64,000 nucleotides of DNA from Alteromonadaceae bacterium (GTDB taxonomy: Bacteria > Pseudomonadota > Gammaproteobacteria > Enterobacterales > Alteromonadaceae), in contig JABSOI010000032.1 in the NCBI GenBank assembly GCA_013216015.1, positions 1-64,000 on the forward strand, given 5' to 3'. Below are positions 63,253-64,000 of this stretch, in pieces. Every line of letters starts with the position of its first letter. Position 1 is the first letter of the stretch. The position numbers and the translations under genes were made by a program. The notes beneath the pieces were generated by a model. The model worked only from the letters and a program-made list of their open reading frames with translations, made no database searches and was not told the DNA's origin.

Positions 63253-63888
63253 TTAACCTCTCTTTTTTTCGCTCAATAATCCGTTAGGTATGACGTCAGC
63301 GTGCATCCAGTGCTTGTCCGTAATCACGTGATTATTTCTAACCCATTTTGCGACACTTTTTGTAAAGTCTGTGTAGTGGTAACTATCAGCAATTCTTACA
63401 ACATACCCTTCTTGGCTGTTAGTATTTAACACAATACTTTTTATCGTATTTTTGCACCACATACCCACGTATAACTCAGTAGGTGTAGCTAATCCTAACT
63501 GTTCAAAAAGACGCTTGCTATCATCCCAGCTTAAGCATTCGTTCTTTTCATTCCATGCTGAAAAAGCCATGAAGAAGCTTGTTAAGGTCTCATAAGCAAT
63601 AGAATGTCTTGCATAAAGGTTTTCACCACAAATGCGCCAGCCTTCTGGGATTTTGTAGCCAACCTCTGCTTGTAAAGCTTTTACCCAAGTTCTTGATGGG
63701 TGAAAGGGACTATCTATCGAACGAGCATGTACAAAGTCCGGATATATGGTGGTGTTTTCACCATCCATTTTTTCCGTTACAACTACGACTTTGTTTTCAA
63801 AGTAACTTAAATGTCCTTGGTGTATATCATCACTAGTAGCACCCAGTGACCAAGGTAAATGTGGGGTGCGTGGATATTTAACTCTCAT
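63253..63888 (-). CDS. ATP-dependent RNA ligase
   Basis: A 211-residue nucleotidyltransferase-type ligase. Motif I is VTEKMDGENTTIY with the adenylated Lys40; motif III-like GENLYARHS near 88; motif IV EGYVVRI at 160-166; motif V KSVAKWVR at 177-184. It is short, with almost no C-terminal domain after motif V, like the small RNA_ligase-domain proteins. Start ATG 63888. Its product would seal 3'-OH/5'-phosphate ends prepared by HD-Pnk encoded immediately downstream. Substrates may be tRNAs cut by toxins or phage-triggered nucleases. Confidence 0.88.
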   Translation of the reverse strand: MRVKYPRTPHLPWSLGATSDDIHQGHLSYFENKVVVVTEKMDGENTTIYPDFVHARSIDSPFHPSRTWVKALQAEVGYKIPEGWRICGENLYARHSIAYETLTSFFMAFSAWNEKNECLSWDDSKRLFEQLGLATPTELYVGMWCKNTIKSIVLNTNSQEGYVVRIADSYHYTDFTKSVAKWVRNNHVITDKHWMHADVIPNGLLSEKKRG

Positions 63889-63915
63889 AATGTAACTCCA
63901 TTTTCTTTAGATCTT

Positions 63916-63938
63916 AAGTTGAGTTAAAAACTCAACTT
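63916..63938. promoter_or_regulatory. 10-bp hairpin upstream of the RNA ligase operon
   Basis: AAGTTGAGTT (63916-63925) and AACTCAACTT (63929-63938) form a perfect stem with a 3-nt loop, 28 nt before the ligase start. It may be an operator or 5'-leader hairpin for the ligase, or a terminator (TTTTC on the plus strand) for a gene outside the window. Confidence 0.45.
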
Positions 63939-64000
63939 TTCAAAAAATAACTAGACACAACTAAGCTATATCCCCATTTAAAAAATGGTGATACTTGAAC

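Overview
The window looks like a chromosomal segment of an AT-rich marine gammaproteobacterium, most likely of the Colwelliaceae (Colwellia/Thalassotalea type). This is inferred from the gene content (hutHUC with divergent hutI, hslVU followed by a DUF971 gene, priA, rpmE, dnaB-alr, dusA, a psp cluster, TIGR04219 and DUF2333 proteins), from the low GC by eye, and from many short REP/MITE-like repeats. No rRNA, tRNA or CRISPR array was recognised.

Layout. 1-9.2 kb is accessory DNA: a truncated tyrosine recombinase, an internally deleted group II intron, a two-gene Gabija-like defence operon (OLD-family nuclease plus short UvrD-like helicase), small inverted-repeat elements, small genes around a DUF6471 regulator, and secreted hypothetical proteins among REP repeats. 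9.3-42 kb is mostly core genome: dtd, a methyltransferase, a yiiD-like gene broken by a small insertion, an NfeD/SPFH membrane operon, the histidine-utilisation locus with two HutC operators, a degenerate GGDEF-EAL membrane protein, rraA, hslVU, an ftsN-like gene, priA, marR-elaA, rpmE, an ECF sigma/anti-sigma unit with a DUF4097 protein, dnaB, alr, yjbQ, cheX and an M1 peptidase.

42-53.6 kb is a decayed island abutting dusA. It holds truncated Fic, KAP NTPase, DUF3164, GNAT, PIN and integrase genes, an ISL3-like MITE with a perfect 8-bp target duplication, three genes organised like integron cassettes (one with a Vibrio-repeat-like attC, one inverted) without an integron integrase, and an intact GntP permease/TonB receptor pair. 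A repeat family and a 17-bp attC-edge sequence in this island recur around the Gabija-like operon about 40 kb away, so the two accessory zones share ancestry.

53.6-64 kb returns to ordinary genes: dusA, sseA, an envelope-stress block (two small secreted proteins, each behind a sigma-54-like promoter, the second leading into pspA, pspC and a membrane protein), a PCuAC copper chaperone, DUF2333 and an outer-membrane barrel. It ends with an RNA-repair cluster: an ATP-dependent RNA ligase and an HD-Pnk end-healing enzyme in one operon, facing the C-terminal remnant of an RlaP-type nucleotidyltransferase.

All assignments rest on reading motifs and gene order; no database search was run.
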